A stretch of 64,000 nt of DNA. It comes from an uncultured Acetatifactor sp. Its GTDB lineage: Bacteria > Bacillota > Clostridia > Lachnospirales > Lachnospiraceae. Under the pieces are notes generated by a model. That model had not been told where the DNA came from. It saw nothing but the letters and a program-made list of their open reading frames with translations, and ran no database searches. The DNA is taken from assembly GCA_910580225.1 (NCBI GenBank), contig CAJTXE010000001.1:100784-164783 (forward strand), in the 5' to 3' direction. This document shows, in pieces, positions 1 through 8,661 of the stretch; within the stretch, counting starts at the first letter, position 1; each line of letters starts with the position of its first letter. The translations under genes and the position numbers were made by a program.

Positions 1-1881
1 GTATTCGGACTGAAGATTGAGGAGTTTGAATATGCATTTCAGCTGGACGGGCCTTATGACAAGGGAAGGGGATTGCTTTTTAATAAGGATAATATTTTGC
101 TGGATCCTTATGCAAAGGCAGTGACCGGACAGCGGAATTGGGGAGACAGGCCTGAAGACGGAGAAGATTTTGTATATCATGCACGCGTAGTGGAAAACAA
201 TTTCGACTGGGGAAATATCAGGCAGCTGGAGATTCCGTTGGAGGATTTGGTTATTTATGAGATGCATGTGAGAGGTTTTACGAAAGATCCATCATCCGGG
301 GTGACTGCCAGGGGGACCTATGAGGGTTTGCGGCAAAAGATTCCCTATCTAAAAGATTTGGGAATCAATGCGGTGGAACTGATGCCGATTTTTGAATTTG
401 ATGAGATGGAAAATGCCAGAATTGTGGATGGGGTTCAGCTTTATAATTACTGGGGATATAATACAGTATGCTTTTTCGCCCCGAATACAGGCTATTCTTC
501 CGTGGTGGAGCACAACCATGAGGGGGACGAACTGAAGCAGTTGATATATGAATTGAAAGAAAACGGAATTGAAGTTATTCTGGATGTGGTATTTAACCAT
601 ACCGCGGAGGGGAATGAGGATGGCCCCAATTTCTCCTTTAAGGGAATTGACAATAATATATATTATATTCTGACTCCGGACGGACATTATTATAATTTCA
701 GCGGCTGCGGAAATGCATTGAACTGCAATCATCCTATGACACGGAGATTTATTATCGACTGTCTGAGGTACTGGGTGACAGAATATCGGGTAGATGGATT
801 CCGTTTCGATCTTGCATCTATTCTGGCAAGGGACCAGAACGGGGAACCAATGGCAAATCCGCCGATTTTACAGGAAATCGCCTATGATTCCATTTTGGGG
901 AAGGTGAAACTTATCGCTGAAGCATGGGATGCAGCGGGACTTTATCAGGTGGGACATTTTCCGGCATACAACAGATGGTCTGAATGGAATGGAAAGTACA
1001 GAGATGATCTGCGGCGTTTCCTGAAAGGAGACGAGGGAATGGCAGGGGCAGCTATTACCAGGATAACAGGTTCCCGAGATATGTATGATTCGCTGAAAAG
1101 AGGGCAGAGCGCATCGGTTAATTTCCTCACCTGTCACGACGGATTTACGCTGTATGATCTCTACTCTTATAACAGCAAACACAATGAAAACAACGGCTGG
1201 AACAATACAGACGGTGACAATAACGGCAACAGCTGGAACTGCGGTGTGGAAGGGGAAACGGACAATGCGGAAATAGAAAAGCTTCGCCGCCGCATGGTGA
1301 AAAATGCATTTGTGACTCTGATGTGCAGCAGGGGACCGGCTATGTTTTATGCAGGGGACGAATTCTGTAATACACAGTTCGGAAATAATAATGCCTACTG
1401 TCAGGACAACAGGATTTCCTGGCTGGACTGGGACAGGTTGGAGGAATACAGGGAAATACACGACTTTTTCCGATATATGATTGCTTTTCGTAAGAAACAC
1501 ACCATTTTGAGAATGTCCACAAAGGAAGCGGCCTGTGGTTTTCCGGACATCAGTATTCATAACGACTATCCATGGAATGCCCGTACCAATTACTCCAGCA
1601 GACTGATCGGTGTTATGTATGCAGGAAGAAATATGGAAGATACAGGAGATGATGTTGTTTTCTATGGGATGAATGCTTATTGGAATCCATTGGAAATACA
1701 ACTTCCCAGCCTTCCGGAGAATATGAAATGGAAGGTCTGTGTGAATACATTTGTGGAATACGCGGACGGGAAGGACATTGAGGCAGAAACGGAATTCCAG
1801 TTTGGAAGCAGACTGAGGGTGCCGCCCAGGAGTGCTGTGGTATTGGTGGCGGAGGAAGTCAGTGATGAAGTAAAACCGTAG
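1..1881 (+). CDS. glgX: Glycogen debranching enzyme / isoamylase-type GH13, 5' truncated by window
   Basis: The frame is open from base 1, so the gene begins upstream; the TTG at 73 is internal, and the residues before it read as the end of a CBM48-like domain (...QLDGPYDKGRG). All four GH13 motifs are present: DVVFNHT (about nt 580-600), GFRFD with the nucleophile Asp codon at 808-810, IAEAWD with the acid/base Glu at 919-921, and CHDG with the stabilising Asp at 1138-1140. The family hydrolyses alpha-1,6 branches in glycogen or limit dextrins in the cytosol, and no secretion signal is visible in this part. The C-terminal beta domain ends with TAG. GlgX/TreX is the best fit; a pullulanase subtype cannot be excluded without the N-terminus. 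Confidence 0.93.
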   Translation, partial: VFGLKIEEFEYAFQLDGPYDKGRGLLFNKDNILLDPYAKAVTGQRNWGDRPEDGEDFVYHARVVENNFDWGNIRQLEIPLEDLVIYEMHVRGFTKDPSSGVTARGTYEGLRQKIPYLKDLGINAVELMPIFEFDEMENARIVDGVQLYNYWGYNTVCFFAPNTGYSSVVEHNHEGDELKQLIYELKENGIEVILDVVFNHTAEGNEDGPNFSFKGIDNNIYYILTPDGHYYNFSGCGNALNCNHPMTRRFIIDCLRYWVTEYRVDGFRFDLASILARDQNGEPMANPPILQEIAYDSILGKVKLIAEAWDAAGLYQVGHFPAYNRWSEWNGKYRDDLRRFLKGDEGMAGAAITRITGSRDMYDSLKRGQSASVNFLTCHDGFTLYDLYSYNSKHNENNGWNNTDGDNNGNSWNCGVEGETDNAEIEKLRRRMVKNAFVTLMCSRGPAMFYAGDEFCNTQFGNNNAYCQDNRISWLDWDRLEEYREIHDFFRYMIAFRKKHTILRMSTKEAACGFPDISIHNDYPWNARTNYSSRLIGVMYAGRNMEDTGDDVVFYGMNAYWNPLEIQLPSLPENMKWKVCVNTFVEYADGKDIEAETEFQFGSRLRVPPRSAVVLVAEEVSDEVKP

Positions 1882-1969
1882 AAAGCAGGGATTTTTTGCT
1901 GCCTGGAACCTGCGGCAGGCTTTCTGTATATAATAAATGGATTGGATCAAATCATGAGGAGATTGTGAT

Positions 1970-3688
1970 ATGGATTGCAGGGAAAAGATCCTTTCCAATA
2001 ATTATTATGATGTCATCACAGAATTCCCGGTGCAGGTTCTGGATACGGATATGTTTGATCTGTGTTATTTGAATATTGATAATTTATACAATATTGTCTA
2101 TATTGATAAGGCCAATATTCCAAATACGGATGATTATGTCTATACCTATAAAGGGGTGCCCAAGCTGTATGGTCTGATGCAGGGAGAGAAAAACAGTCAG
2201 TTATTTGATCCAAACAGTCTGATCGTCAGCGGCATCACCCAGGTGCAGCGAGAGCCTCTGAACCTTACAGGGCAGGGGGCGGTAATTTGCTTTATTGATA
2301 CGGGAATTGATTATACGAATGCGGCGTTTCGGGACAGTGAGGGAAACAGCCGCATTTTGGCTATCTGGGACCAGACCATACAGAGTGGGACGCCGCCGGA
2401 GGGACTGTACTACGGTACGGAATATTCCAGGACGGAAATCAACCGGGCTCTGGAAGCGGAAGATCCTTACAGCGTGGTGCCCAGCAGAGATGAAATCGGT
2501 CACGGCAGTGCTATGGCCGGGGTGGCAGCGGGAAGTCGTCTGGGCAATGGTGTGAGCTATCTGGGGGCAGCGCCTGATGCAGATATTGTAGTGGTGAAAT
2601 TAAAGCAGGCCAAGGAATTCCTCCGGAGTTTTTATATGATACCCCCGGGGATTCCGGCCTATCAGGAGACGGACATTATGCTGGGGGTGCAGTATGCGGA
2701 CCGCTTTGCCAGGCAGTTTCAGCGACCGGTGATTATCTGCCTGGGAGTTGGGACAAATTATGGAGACCATGCAGGAAGTGCACCTTTGCCCAGTTATCTG
2801 GATGCCATTGCCTCCAGGAGGAGCAGGGCCGTGGTGGTGTGCGGCGGAAACGAAGGCAATGCGGGCCACCATTATCAGGGATACATGGAGACACCCGGCA
2901 GGGCGGGAAGCACCGGAAGTGTGCCGGTGGAGGTGCGGGTGGCAGAAAATGTGGAAGGCTTCCTGATGGAATTGTGGGGAAATGTGCCGGATGTGTTTAC
3001 CATATCCGTGCGATCTCCCGGTGGGGAGACCATCCCCCCGGTCCGTCTGGGCATACAGGGCAGCATTACTTACAGCTTTGTCTATGAGCGGACCAAAATT
3101 ACCATAGCCGGTACGCTGGTGGAACCTGCGTCAGGGGAGGAAGTGGTGGTGCTGAGAGTGTATCTGCCCACGCCTGGCATATGGACCTTTCAGGTGGAGG
3201 CCGTGGGTGATATTCACAACGGAAGCTTTCACATGTGGCTTCCCATCACCCAGTTTATGAACAATACAGTACAGTTTCTGGAGGCTACACCATACATTAC
3301 CCTGACGGAGCCGGCCATGGCCAAAGATGTGATCAGTGTGTCCACCTACAATGCCGCAAACAACAGCTTCTATATTGACTCTGGCAGGGGATTTACCAGA
3401 ACAGGCGGGGTAAATCCGGATTTTGCTGCTCCCGGGGTCAATGTTTCCACCATCCGGGGCAGGGAGACCGGCAGTTCCCTGGCCGCTGCCATTACTGCAG
3501 GTGCAGTGGCGCAGTTTATGCAGTGGGCAGTGGTGGAGGGGAATAACAGAGCGGTGGCAAGCAGGGAGATTAAAAATTATTTTATCAGGGGTTCTTCCAG
3601 GAGTTTTGATATGACATTTCCTAATAGAGAATGGGGTTACGGAAAAATGAACGTAGTGGGGACGTTCGACGCGTTGATTGGGGTGTAA
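1970..3688 (+). CDS. S8 family subtilisin-like serine peptidase, Csp-like, cytosolic
   Basis: A 572-residue subtilase with a complete catalytic triad: Asp110 in DTGID, His178 in GHGSAMAG and Ser503 in GSSLAAA. A domain of about 200 residues sits between the oxyanion region (about 290, GGNEGN) and the Ser motif; this large insert is typical of clostridial CspA/B/C-type and related Lachnospiraceae subtilases. There is no signal peptide and no long inhibitory prodomain, only about 90 N-terminal residues, so it is probably intracellular or spore-associated. The start has the ribosome site GAGGAGA, and a TATAAT at 1929-1934 could be its -10 element, though no good -35 is seen. A germination-protease role is inference from family resemblance only; no spore genes are nearby. 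Confidence 0.88.
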   Translation: MDCREKILSNNYYDVITEFPVQVLDTDMFDLCYLNIDNLYNIVYIDKANIPNTDDYVYTYKGVPKLYGLMQGEKNSQLFDPNSLIVSGITQVQREPLNLTGQGAVICFIDTGIDYTNAAFRDSEGNSRILAIWDQTIQSGTPPEGLYYGTEYSRTEINRALEAEDPYSVVPSRDEIGHGSAMAGVAAGSRLGNGVSYLGAAPDADIVVVKLKQAKEFLRSFYMIPPGIPAYQETDIMLGVQYADRFARQFQRPVIICLGVGTNYGDHAGSAPLPSYLDAIASRRSRAVVVCGGNEGNAGHHYQGYMETPGRAGSTGSVPVEVRVAENVEGFLMELWGNVPDVFTISVRSPGGETIPPVRLGIQGSITYSFVYERTKITIAGTLVEPASGEEVVVLRVYLPTPGIWTFQVEAVGDIHNGSFHMWLPITQFMNNTVQFLEATPYITLTEPAMAKDVISVSTYNAANNSFYIDSGRGFTRTGGVNPDFAAPGVNVSTIRGRETGSSLAAAITAGAVAQFMQWAVVEGNNRAVASREIKNYFIRGSSRSFDMTFPNREWGYGKMNVVGTFDALIGV

Positions 3689-3865
3689 AATATATGCACG
3701 GACCGGAAGAGGAGCACAGTCTGGAGGATACAATGACTGTTTTTATGAATAAGACAGCACTGACGCAGAAGAAGATGATGTGGACCAGGAAGCCCTGGCC
3801 CGCGCTTTGAAAATTGGTATTCTCGTATTGCTTATGCCTTCTACATGGCAGTTTTCGGGATAAAG

Positions 3866-5251
3866 TTATTTTGGTATGATCAGTACGACTTTGAATCCGC
3901 CGTATTCGCTGTGGCCGATACACATTGTTCCATTATGGCCTTTTATAATCTGTTTCACAATAAGCAATCCCAGACCATGCCGTTGTTGGGTTGTATTGGT
4001 GTCGCAGATCATATAGTGGGGTGTCTTGTTTAAGCGGTCAATCTGTTGGTCGGAAACTCCTGTCCCGTTATCTTCAATGCAGATTCTGCAGGCCGTGTTG
4101 TCCTCATCCACGGACGCATAAATCACACAGCCTTTTTCATTGTGGTTGATGCTGTTCTGAATCAGGTTTGCTATTGCGCGCTTGAGCAAATCCTTATCCG
4201 CGTTAATGTAACAGGCAGACAGGGTATCCGCAGTTTTCCATTCAAAGGAAAAGGTATCCTCAATATTCGTGTTCATAAAATCCACAACAACCTGCCGGAC
4301 AATGGAGACTGCATTTTCCTGTTTCCTTGTCAGCGGCTGCATATCATATTCAAGTTTGGAAGCGAGATTGAGGTCATTAATCAAGTCTTTCATTCGGCTG
4401 CTTTGCCTTACAATGACAGCGGCCTTTTTCCGCTCAGTTTCCGGCAGATTTTCTGAAGTTTCCAACTGTCCGGCATAACCAAGAATCATGGACAGCGGCG
4501 TTCTGACATCATGGGAAACGCCCGCAATCCAGTTTGCCCTTGCAGTTTCTTTTTTTCGCAGCTGTTCAGCCTGGTTTTGCAGGATTGCAGACGTTTTGTT
4601 GATTTTTTCGGCTAATTCAGAGAGTACCCCTCGTTCCGTCAGGCAGACAGGACTGCCCCTTGACAAATCCTGTATTCCATTGGTTATTGGCCGAAGGGAA
4701 CGCAGCAGCCTTGCATCAACAGCAGCATAGATGAGGAAAACGAACACAACATTGACGGCCAGAAGAAGCATTGTGTTCCTGGGTAAATCTGCAATAAAGC
4801 CATAGTCCCAGCTTGCCCTTGTATGCTTCCAAAATCTATCCTTGGGAAAGCCCAATACCAACAATCCGTTCTGGGCTGCTCCCGTAAATGTGGGGTATCC
4901 GTCTATATAGCCGCGGGTTAGCTCCGCTATATCCGACAAGGTGTACTGCAGAGGAATATTGTCAGGCAGATGGTCTGTGTGCCATACAACCTGCCGCGTA
5001 TCATTGTCAATGAGGACAGCCCAGGCATTTTCTTCCCTTAGTTTCGCCATAATATCATCAGATAGGGAATAGCCGCCATCTGTTAGTTGCAATGCGGCTG
5101 CTGCATGATCCGCCATATCCCAGGGAGAAAATGTTGACGTATTTCCGACAAATAGGATGGCAAAAAAAGTAATATTCAAAATAACAAGCAGTATTATGCT
5201 TAACGTCATGATTCCCATAAAGCGGCGTATTAGTTTCGGAATACTTTTCAT
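3866..5251 (-). CDS. Sensor histidine kinase (partner of LanFEG-type transporter)
   Basis: A 461-residue membrane histidine kinase. TM1 is about residues 11-34, an extracytoplasmic sensor loop about 35-158, and TM2 about 160-178. A short linker leads to a HisKA motif with phospho-acceptor His247 (GVSHDVRTP), then N-box (NLIQNSINHN), G1 (DNGTGV) and G2 (HGLGL) motifs of the ATPase domain. It starts one base after the stop of the response regulator upstream, with ribosome site GAAGGGA inside the regulator's end, so the two are translationally coupled. It faces a lantibiotic-immunity-like ABC transporter across a shared control region, as in SpaK/NisK-like and Bce-like detoxification modules. 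The inducing signal is unknown; antimicrobial peptides are the inferred candidate. Confidence 0.9.
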   Translation of the reverse strand: MKSIPKLIRRFMGIMTLSIILLVILNITFFAILFVGNTSTFSPWDMADHAAAALQLTDGGYSLSDDIMAKLREENAWAVLIDNDTRQVVWHTDHLPDNIPLQYTLSDIAELTRGYIDGYPTFTGAAQNGLLVLGFPKDRFWKHTRASWDYGFIADLPRNTMLLLAVNVVFVFLIYAAVDARLLRSLRPITNGIQDLSRGSPVCLTERGVLSELAEKINKTSAILQNQAEQLRKKETARANWIAGVSHDVRTPLSMILGYAGQLETSENLPETERKKAAVIVRQSSRMKDLINDLNLASKLEYDMQPLTRKQENAVSIVRQVVVDFMNTNIEDTFSFEWKTADTLSACYINADKDLLKRAIANLIQNSINHNEKGCVIYASVDEDNTACRICIEDNGTGVSDQQIDRLNKTPHYMICDTNTTQQRHGLGLLIVKQIIKGHNGTMCIGHSEYGGFKVVLIIPK

Positions 5252-5252
5252 G

Positions 5253-5957
5253 CTATTTCCCTTCTACAATTAACTTATAACCTAATCCCTTGACGGTAAC
5301 CAACGAGACGGGGCGCGAGGGATTTTGTTCTATTTTTTCTCTGATACGACGTATATGCGCCATTAAAGAATTCTCATATCCAAAGGGATTGTCGCCCCAT
5401 GCCGCTTCGCACAATGCGTCAATCGTGACAATACGCCCTGCATTGCGGTATAAGACGGACAGCAAATCATGTTCTTTTGCCGTCAATGGGATATGTTCTC
5501 CCTGTTTGATGACTTCGGCACGGGAAAAGTCAATTTGGCTGTCACGCAGGCATACAAGAGGATTTTCGTCTTTGTAGCTTCTGCGCAGAATTGCCAGGAC
5601 ACGAAACAAAAGCTCTTTGGGCAAAAAAGGTTTGACGATATAATCATCAGCCCCCAAACCAAAGCCTTTGAATTTATCATCCTCTTCACCCCGGGCAGTC
5701 AGAAAAAGAATGGGGTAATCGCCGCCTTTTTTTAACTGCTCCATTAACGCAAATCCGTTCCCGTCCGGAAGCATTACGTCAAGTATGGCCAATTCCGGGC
5801 GGGATTTTTCCGCCTGTTCCATGTCTTCCTTCACATTTTTTGCCGTTTTGATATTTTGAAATCCGTAATCCTTTAAAATCGACAGAACCAGATCCAAAAG
5901 GGCCTGTTCATCGTCAACAAGCAGGATGCGTTTATTCAGCAGATAATCTTCCTTCAT
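5253..5957 (-). CDS. OmpR/PhoB-family response regulator
   Basis: A 234-residue two-domain regulator. The receiver has the acidic pocket VDDEQ (residues 15-16), phospho-acceptor Asp60 (LAILDVMLPD) and the conserved Lys in YIVKPF; the C-terminal winged helix ends SLVTVKGLGYKL. I chose ATG 5957 over the in-frame GTG at 5975 because the sequence GGAAGGAG lies between them, correctly spaced for 5957. It is first in a two-gene minus-strand operon with the kinase. A direct repeat with 11-bp period, the classic OmpR-family recognition layout, sits in front of the divergent ABC transporter and is its probable target. Confidence 0.92.
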   Translation of the reverse strand: MKEDYLLNKRILLVDDEQALLDLVLSILKDYGFQNIKTAKNVKEDMEQAEKSRPELAILDVMLPDGNGFALMEQLKKGGDYPILFLTARGEEDDKFKGFGLGADDYIVKPFLPKELLFRVLAILRRSYKDENPLVCLRDSQIDFSRAEVIKQGEHIPLTAKEHDLLSVLYRNAGRIVTIDALCEAAWGDNPFGYENSLMAHIRRIREKIEQNPSRPVSLVTVKGLGYKLIVEGK

Positions 5958-5985
5958 AGTACACTCTCCTTCCACAGCTATATCC

Positions 5986-6080
5986 GGGGCTGTCGCATTA
6001 AGAAATTCTATACAGGATTCAGGCTGTCCGGTAATCTGGCATAGCTATATCTGGTGTTCATGACTCTAAATGAGACAGCC
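5986..6080. repeat. Imperfect terminal inverted repeat, possible MITE or IS remnant
   Basis: GGGGCTGTCGCATTA at 5986-6000 is matched in inverted orientation by TAAATGAGACAGCC at 6067-6080; about 12 of 14 positions pair. The 95-bp interval has no reading frame. A third partial copy (GGCTGTCC) lies inside at 6022-6029. Ends of this kind occur on small non-autonomous elements, but no target-site duplication is obvious, so this is tentative. Confidence 0.35.
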
Positions 6081-6162
6081 TTACGCTTCGCGAAATTATA
6101 CTCCCTTCGCCGGGCATCAATAGCTTTCTGTGGGCAAGAGCCATGCCTTTCACGTTATGTTA

Positions 6163-6185
6163 CCATGAACACAGCACGTTCATGG
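6163..6185. repeat. Perfect 8-bp stem-loop
   Basis: CCATGAAC (6163-6170) and GTTCATGG (6178-6185) form a perfect stem around a 7-base loop. There is no T-run on either side, so it does not look like an intrinsic terminator. It could be a protein-binding site or a leader structure of the divergent two-component operon. Confidence 0.4.
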
Positions 6186-6266
6186 GCTGATGGCCATTTC
6201 ACCGCTTTCTTCCCTGAATAAGGTCATTTTACCATATAACTGTGAATTTGGTTGGGTTTTTCGAAA

Positions 6267-6285
6267 ATGTAAGGTAGATGTAAGG
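6267..6285 (+). promoter_or_regulatory. 11-bp-period direct repeat, probable response-regulator binding site
   Basis: ATGTAAGG occurs at 6267-6274 and again at 6278-6285, exactly 11 bp apart on one face of the helix. OmpR/PhoB-family regulators bind tandem half-sites with this spacing. The repeat ends just upstream of the presumed -35 region of the ABC transporter promoter, the position expected for activation. The neighbouring regulator (5253-5957) is the obvious ligand, by inference. Confidence 0.6.
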
Positions 6286-6347
6286 GAAAGAGAATGTTGC
6301 CGCAAGGTTGCGTTGGTATCATGTAGGCAACGAAAGGAGATGGTTTT

Positions 6348-7130
6348 ATGGAGTACATGATCACAACAAAACAGCTGACAAAAAAATACAAATCCTTTGC
6401 GGCTGTTCAAAACGTTTCACTGAACATTCGGAAAGGCAGCATTTACGGCTTTCTGGGTCCCAACGGCGCGGGAAAATCCACCACCATGAAAATGCTCTTG
6501 GGGCTGACCGCGCCCACAAAAGGCAGTTTTATAATCGACGGAAAGCAATTTCCGAATGACCGCCTTTCCATTTTGAAAGAAGTAGGTTCCTTTATCGAAT
6601 CCCCTTCTTTTTATGCAAATCTGACAGGCAGAGAAAACCTTGACATTATCCGCCGCATTTTGGGCCTTCCCAAAAGCAGCGTTGAGGACGCATTGGAGCT
6701 TGTGGGGCTTTCCGAATTTGGCGGGCGGCTTGCAAAAAAATACTCGTTGGGCATGAAGCAGCGGTTGGGACTTGCAGGAGCCTTGTTGGGCAGACCGCCT
6801 GTCTTGATTTTAGACGAACCCACAAATGGACTTGACCCATCCGGCATACATGAAATCCGAAATTTGATCAAATCGCTGCCCCGCCTTTACGATTGCACGG
6901 TTCTTATTTCTTCGCATATGCTGTCGGAAATCGAGTTAATGGCAGACGATATCGGAATACTCAATCATGGGCATCTGCTGTTTGAGGGCAGCCTGGACGA
7001 GTTGCGGCAGAATGCACTGCAGTCGGGATTTGCTGCAGATCATAATAACGGCGTTGCCAATCTGGAAGAGATGTTCCTGTCTATGATTGATAAAGACAAT
7101 GCTGACAGAAAGCAGAGGGCAAGGTTATGA
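6348..7130 (+). CDS. ABC transporter ATP-binding protein, lantibiotic immunity / BcrA type
   Basis: A 260-residue ATPase with Walker A GPNGAGKST (residues 37-45), signature SLGMKQRLGLAGALLG, Walker B LILDEPTNGLDP and the switch His in SSHMLSE. It begins with ribosome site AAAGGAGA eight bases before ATG. Its stop overlaps the next start (ATGA), so it is coupled to the two permeases that follow. The closest functional analogues are LanF (NisF/SpaF) and BcrA subunits, which energise removal of peptide antibiotics from the membrane. The adjacent kinase/regulator pair supports an inducible resistance role. No lantibiotic precursor or modification gene is present, so it serves protection against outside peptides rather than self-immunity (inference). 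Confidence 0.92.
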   Translation: MEYMITTKQLTKKYKSFAAVQNVSLNIRKGSIYGFLGPNGAGKSTTMKMLLGLTAPTKGSFIIDGKQFPNDRLSILKEVGSFIESPSFYANLTGRENLDIIRRILGLPKSSVEDALELVGLSEFGGRLAKKYSLGMKQRLGLAGALLGRPPVLILDEPTNGLDPSGIHEIRNLIKSLPRLYDCTVLISSHMLSEIELMADDIGILNHGHLLFEGSLDELRQNALQSGFAADHNNGVANLEEMFLSMIDKDNADRKQRARL

Positions 7131-7864
7131 GTATCACCATGAGAACATTTGTAATTGAGCTGAAAAAAGAAAAGCGCACAGGGATTATTCCGTTCCTGCT
7201 TGCAGTGGGAATTTTGGGGGCAGCATACGCCTTTGCCTTTTTTCTGGTGCGGAAGGACAGTCTTTTGAACCTGCCGTTAGCGCCCATGGATGTGCTGCTT
7301 ACGCAGTTGTATGGCGTGATTATGGTTCTGAATATGTTCGGTATCATCATGTCCGCCTGTATGATCTACAATATGGAGTTTAAGGGAAGCGCCGTTAAAA
7401 AAATGTATATGCTTCCTATGAGTGTTCCGCTTATGTATTTTTGGAAATTTTTGATTATAACGGTTATGGTCCTGATTGCAATTGTTTTTCAGAATCTGGC
7501 CCTTACGAAAATTGGTCTGACGGATTTACCCCGGGGCGCATTTGCGTTCGGAAAGCTGCTGTCTTTTGCCGGGTATTCCTTTATAACGTCCATGCCCGTA
7601 TTTTCTTTTATGGTTTTCGCAGCTTCCCGGTTTGAAAATATGTGGGTGCCTCTGGGTATAGGCGTTGCAGGCTTTTTAAGCGGTATGGCATTGGCTTCGT
7701 CAAATCATCTTCTGTTCTGCATACATCCCTTTGTGATTATGCTGAAGCCCGCTGTTGCCATGAGCGCACAGCCGGATCTGACAGTTGTGATTTTTTCACT
7801 GGTTGAAACAGCTCTTTTTCTTTTTGCCGGATTATGGGCTGCGAAATACCTGCGTTACGAATAG
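7127..7864 (+). CDS. ABC-2-type permease, LanE/MutE-like immunity subunit
   Basis: A 245-residue membrane protein with about six hydrophobic segments and a short cytoplasmic N-terminus (MSITMRTFVIELKKEKRTG). Starting with a charged pre-TM1 helix followed by six TMs in about 245 residues is the layout of LanE/LanG immunity permeases. It overlaps the ATPase gene by four bases and is followed after 13 bases by a second permease of similar size. The pair would form the heterodimeric membrane channel. Identification rests on context and topology rather than on a catalytic motif. Confidence 0.85.
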   Translation: MSITMRTFVIELKKEKRTGIIPFLLAVGILGAAYAFAFFLVRKDSLLNLPLAPMDVLLTQLYGVIMVLNMFGIIMSACMIYNMEFKGSAVKKMYMLPMSVPLMYFWKFLIITVMVLIAIVFQNLALTKIGLTDLPRGAFAFGKLLSFAGYSFITSMPVFSFMVFAASRFENMWVPLGIGVAGFLSGMALASSNHLLFCIHPFVIMLKPAVAMSAQPDLTVVIFSLVETALFLFAGLWAAKYLRYE

Positions 7865-7877
7865 GGAGGTGCAGGAC

Positions 7878-8642
7878 ATGGGTTTTTGGGAACTGCTGAA
7901 AATTGAATTGATGAAAGTAAAACGAGGGAAAATGATTCCCCTGCTTTTTATCGCGCCGCTGTTGGTTGTGGCTTCCGGCGTGGCAAATCTGCAGAATTAT
8001 TTTTCGCCGGAATATACCAACGCATGGGCGGCGATGTTCATTCAGAGCGCTTTGGTTTATGCCTATTATCTGCTTCCGTTCAGCATGATAGTGGTATGCG
8101 TGATGATTGCGGGACGGGAAACGGGGAACAACGGAATTTTGAAAATGTTGGCCCTGCCCGTCAGCCGTCCTGCCCTGTCGGCCGCAAAATTCTGCGTGAT
8201 TCTCTTTTACTTGTGGATGGAAATGGTTGTTTTTCTTGCTGTCTTTGTGATAACAGGGTTGATTGCAACGAGCAGTACAGGAATTACGGAGGCTTTACCC
8301 ATTCTGTATTTATTGAAGTGGTGTGCCGGATTATTTTTTACTATGCTTCCCGGTGCGGCCACAATGTGGGCCATTACAGTACTATTTGAAAAGCCATTCC
8401 TGTCTGTGGGCTTAAACCTGCTTCTTGTTATCCCCGGCGTGCTTATGGCGAATACACCCCTTTGGGTGGTTTACCCCTATTGTTACAGCGGTTATCTGGT
8501 TTCCTGCTCCCTCCATGATTTTACGGCAGAGGGCGTCAGCACTGGTTTTGACCTGGTCCCGTTTTTGCCATGTGCCGTTCTGGTTTTCGTATTGGTACTT
8601 ACCGTGTCGGTAAGGTGTTTTGGAAAAAAGGAAATGAGGTAA
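7878..8642 (+). CDS. ABC-2-type permease, LanG/MutG-like immunity subunit
   Basis: A 254-residue, six-TM permease (MGFWELLKIELMKVKRGK...). The frame is open back to 7803, but the start is placed at ATG 7878 because AGGGAGGT precedes it at the right distance and the longer version would extend deep into the previous gene. It completes a LanF-E-G set of one ATPase and two unequal permeases. It contains the charged LxxELxKxKR N-terminal stretch shared by such subunits. Transcription ends near 8645, where a minus-strand gene converges; no strong terminator was recognised. Confidence 0.87.
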   Translation: MGFWELLKIELMKVKRGKMIPLLFIAPLLVVASGVANLQNYFSPEYTNAWAAMFIQSALVYAYYLLPFSMIVVCVMIAGRETGNNGILKMLALPVSRPALSAAKFCVILFYLWMEMVVFLAVFVITGLIATSSTGITEALPILYLLKWCAGLFFTMLPGAATMWAITVLFEKPFLSVGLNLLLVIPGVLMANTPLWVVYPYCYSGYLVSCSLHDFTAEGVSTGFDLVPFLPCAVLVFVLVLTVSVRCFGKKEMR

Positions 8643-8661
8643 GCAGCGGGAAAATATATAA

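Larger units (their letters stand above)
5958..6347. other. Divergent control region between the two-component genes and the ABC transporter
   Basis: About 390 bases without a credible reading frame. The left part holds an imperfect inverted repeat (5986-6080) that resembles a small mobile-element remnant. The centre holds a stem-loop (6163-6185). The right part holds the tandem ATGTAAGG boxes (6267-6285) and the promoter of the transporter, probably -10 TATCAT at 6317-6322 with a weak -35 (ATGTTG, 6294-6299). I see no clear promoter for the two-component operon itself. Confidence 0.6.

Noticed and set aside
1895..1925. Possible terminator after the debranching gene (CTGCC...GGCAG)
   Set aside because: Only a 5-bp stem with a broken T-run; not convincing.
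868..1998. Long minus-strand frame of 376 codons opposite the debranching enzyme
   Set aside because: It is the antisense shadow of the GH13 gene: codon-biased opposite frame, no ribosome site, no family content.
3750..3860. A plus-strand frame reading DAEEDDVDQEALARALKIGI and on, possibly the end of a lost gene
   Set aside because: It is only about 35 codons after a stop, has no start or ribosome site, and lies partly within the 3' region of the kinase gene. It is too little to call.
6348..8642. Search for a lantibiotic precursor peptide or LanB/C/M gene next to the immunity transporter
   Set aside because: No small Cys/Ser/Thr-rich precursor ORF and no modification enzyme is present. The module is resistance only.
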